Position numbers and translations under genes: made by a program. DNA of 6,784 nt from NCBI GenBank assembly GCA_003136475.1, contig PLEQ01000133.1, forward strand, positions 1 through 6,784, written 5' to 3'. The DNA comes from Deltaproteobacteria bacterium (GTDB lineage: Bacteria; Bdellovibrionota_B; Oligoflexia; Oligoflexales; Bog-1112). Below are positions 6,441-6,784 of this stretch, piece by piece; the stretch's first letter is position 1; every line of letters begins with the position of its first letter. The notes below the pieces were generated by a model. It made no database searches and had not been told where the DNA came from. It saw only the letters and a list, made by a program, of their open reading frames with translations.

Positions 6441-6784
6441 ATGAATCCTGCTCTTTCTGAAGTCTTAGCTTTATCCGAAGAGATTGTTTGCAAGGTCCTC
6501 CGTTACAAAAAGATCGAATCGACTGCGATTCCTTCGAATGACGCGTATCTTTTATTTCTTTGCCAGTGTTTGCAGGATTCTCGTATGCGCGTCCGGCGTT
6601 ATGCTGCGATTGCGGCAGGACGTGAGGCCGAAATTACCAATGCTAAATTTACGGAGACTTTAGAAGACGCTTTGCTAGAAGCCTGGCAGGAAAGCTCGCT
6701 TGAGAATGAAAGGCGCTACATTGCGGAGGCGTTAGGGAAACTCGGCGGACAACGTTCGGAACAAATTTTACGATCCTTCAAAAC
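6441..6784 (+). CDS. HEAT-like repeat protein (3' partial)
   Basis: The frame from the ATG at 6441 stays open to the right edge, giving 114 complete codons and no stop. The product is helical and rich in Ala, Leu, Arg and Glu. Two stretches have the pattern of the second helix of HEAT/PBS-lyase-like repeats: VRRYAAIAAGR (51-61) and ERRYIAEALGKLGG (90-103), about 40 residues apart. Such repeats form a curved scaffold for protein binding, so the role is probably in protein contact; nothing shows the partner. There is no signal peptide or membrane segment in the visible part. An in-frame stop at 6408-6410 limits the 5' end; a TTG at 6429 is the only other nearby start. The ribosome site is weak (GGA at 6431-6433). 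It follows the TSUP gene after 71 bases with no clear terminator between them. Confidence 0.7.
   Translation, partial: MNPALSEVLALSEEIVCKVLRYKKIESTAIPSNDAYLLFLCQCLQDSRMRVRRYAAIAAGREAEITNAKFTETLEDALLEAWQESSLENERRYIAEALGKLGGQRSEQILRSFK

Overview
The window is a compact, gene-dense stretch of bacterial chromosome. Every supported gene is on the plus strand. Base composition is moderate, Shine-Dalgarno sequences are strong, and neighbouring genes overlap or nearly touch. I cannot name the species. Single-domain receivers, a soluble PAS histidine kinase, a half-size TSUP transporter and a HEAT-like protein would fit a free-living Gram-negative such as the Bdellovibrionota or another former deltaproteobacterial lineage, but this is a weak guess.

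Bases 1-3241 hold two biosynthetic genes. The first is open through the left edge. It fuses a small-molecule O-methyltransferase domain to a PaaK/LuxE-type acyl-activating domain that lacks the usual C-terminal lid and ends five residues after a cysteine. The second overlaps it by 10 bases and is an aldehyde-dehydrogenase-fold reductase of the acyl-CoA/LuxC kind: the nucleophilic cysteine is present and the general-base glutamate is absent. Together they look like a carboxylic acid reductase of the LuxE-LuxC type with a methylation step attached. No luciferase genes are visible.

Bases 3253-5926 hold three signalling genes, closely spaced behind the reductase. They are a stand-alone degenerate receiver, a cytoplasmic hybrid histidine kinase (PAS-PAS-HisKA-HATPase plus a second degenerate receiver), and a canonical single-domain receiver. 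Of the three receiver domains only the last keeps the phospho-acceptor Asp, Thr and Lys. No DNA-binding or enzymatic output domain is present.

The five genes run with gaps of -10, 11, 24 and -14 bases, so they are probably one transcription unit linking synthesis of a methylated acyl or aryl aldehyde-type metabolite to a phosphorelay. This is the most interesting candidate system here: a possible make-and-sense circuit for a small molecule. The link is inferred from gene order only.

Bases 5927-6784 look like a separate neighbourhood: a 74-base gap with a weak promoter-like sequence, a half-size TSUP (TauE/SafE) membrane protein, a 71-base gap, and the start of a HEAT-repeat-like protein cut by the right edge. 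I found no tRNA, rRNA, CRISPR array, insertion sequence or convincing terminator, and no stretch over 300 bases without a gene.
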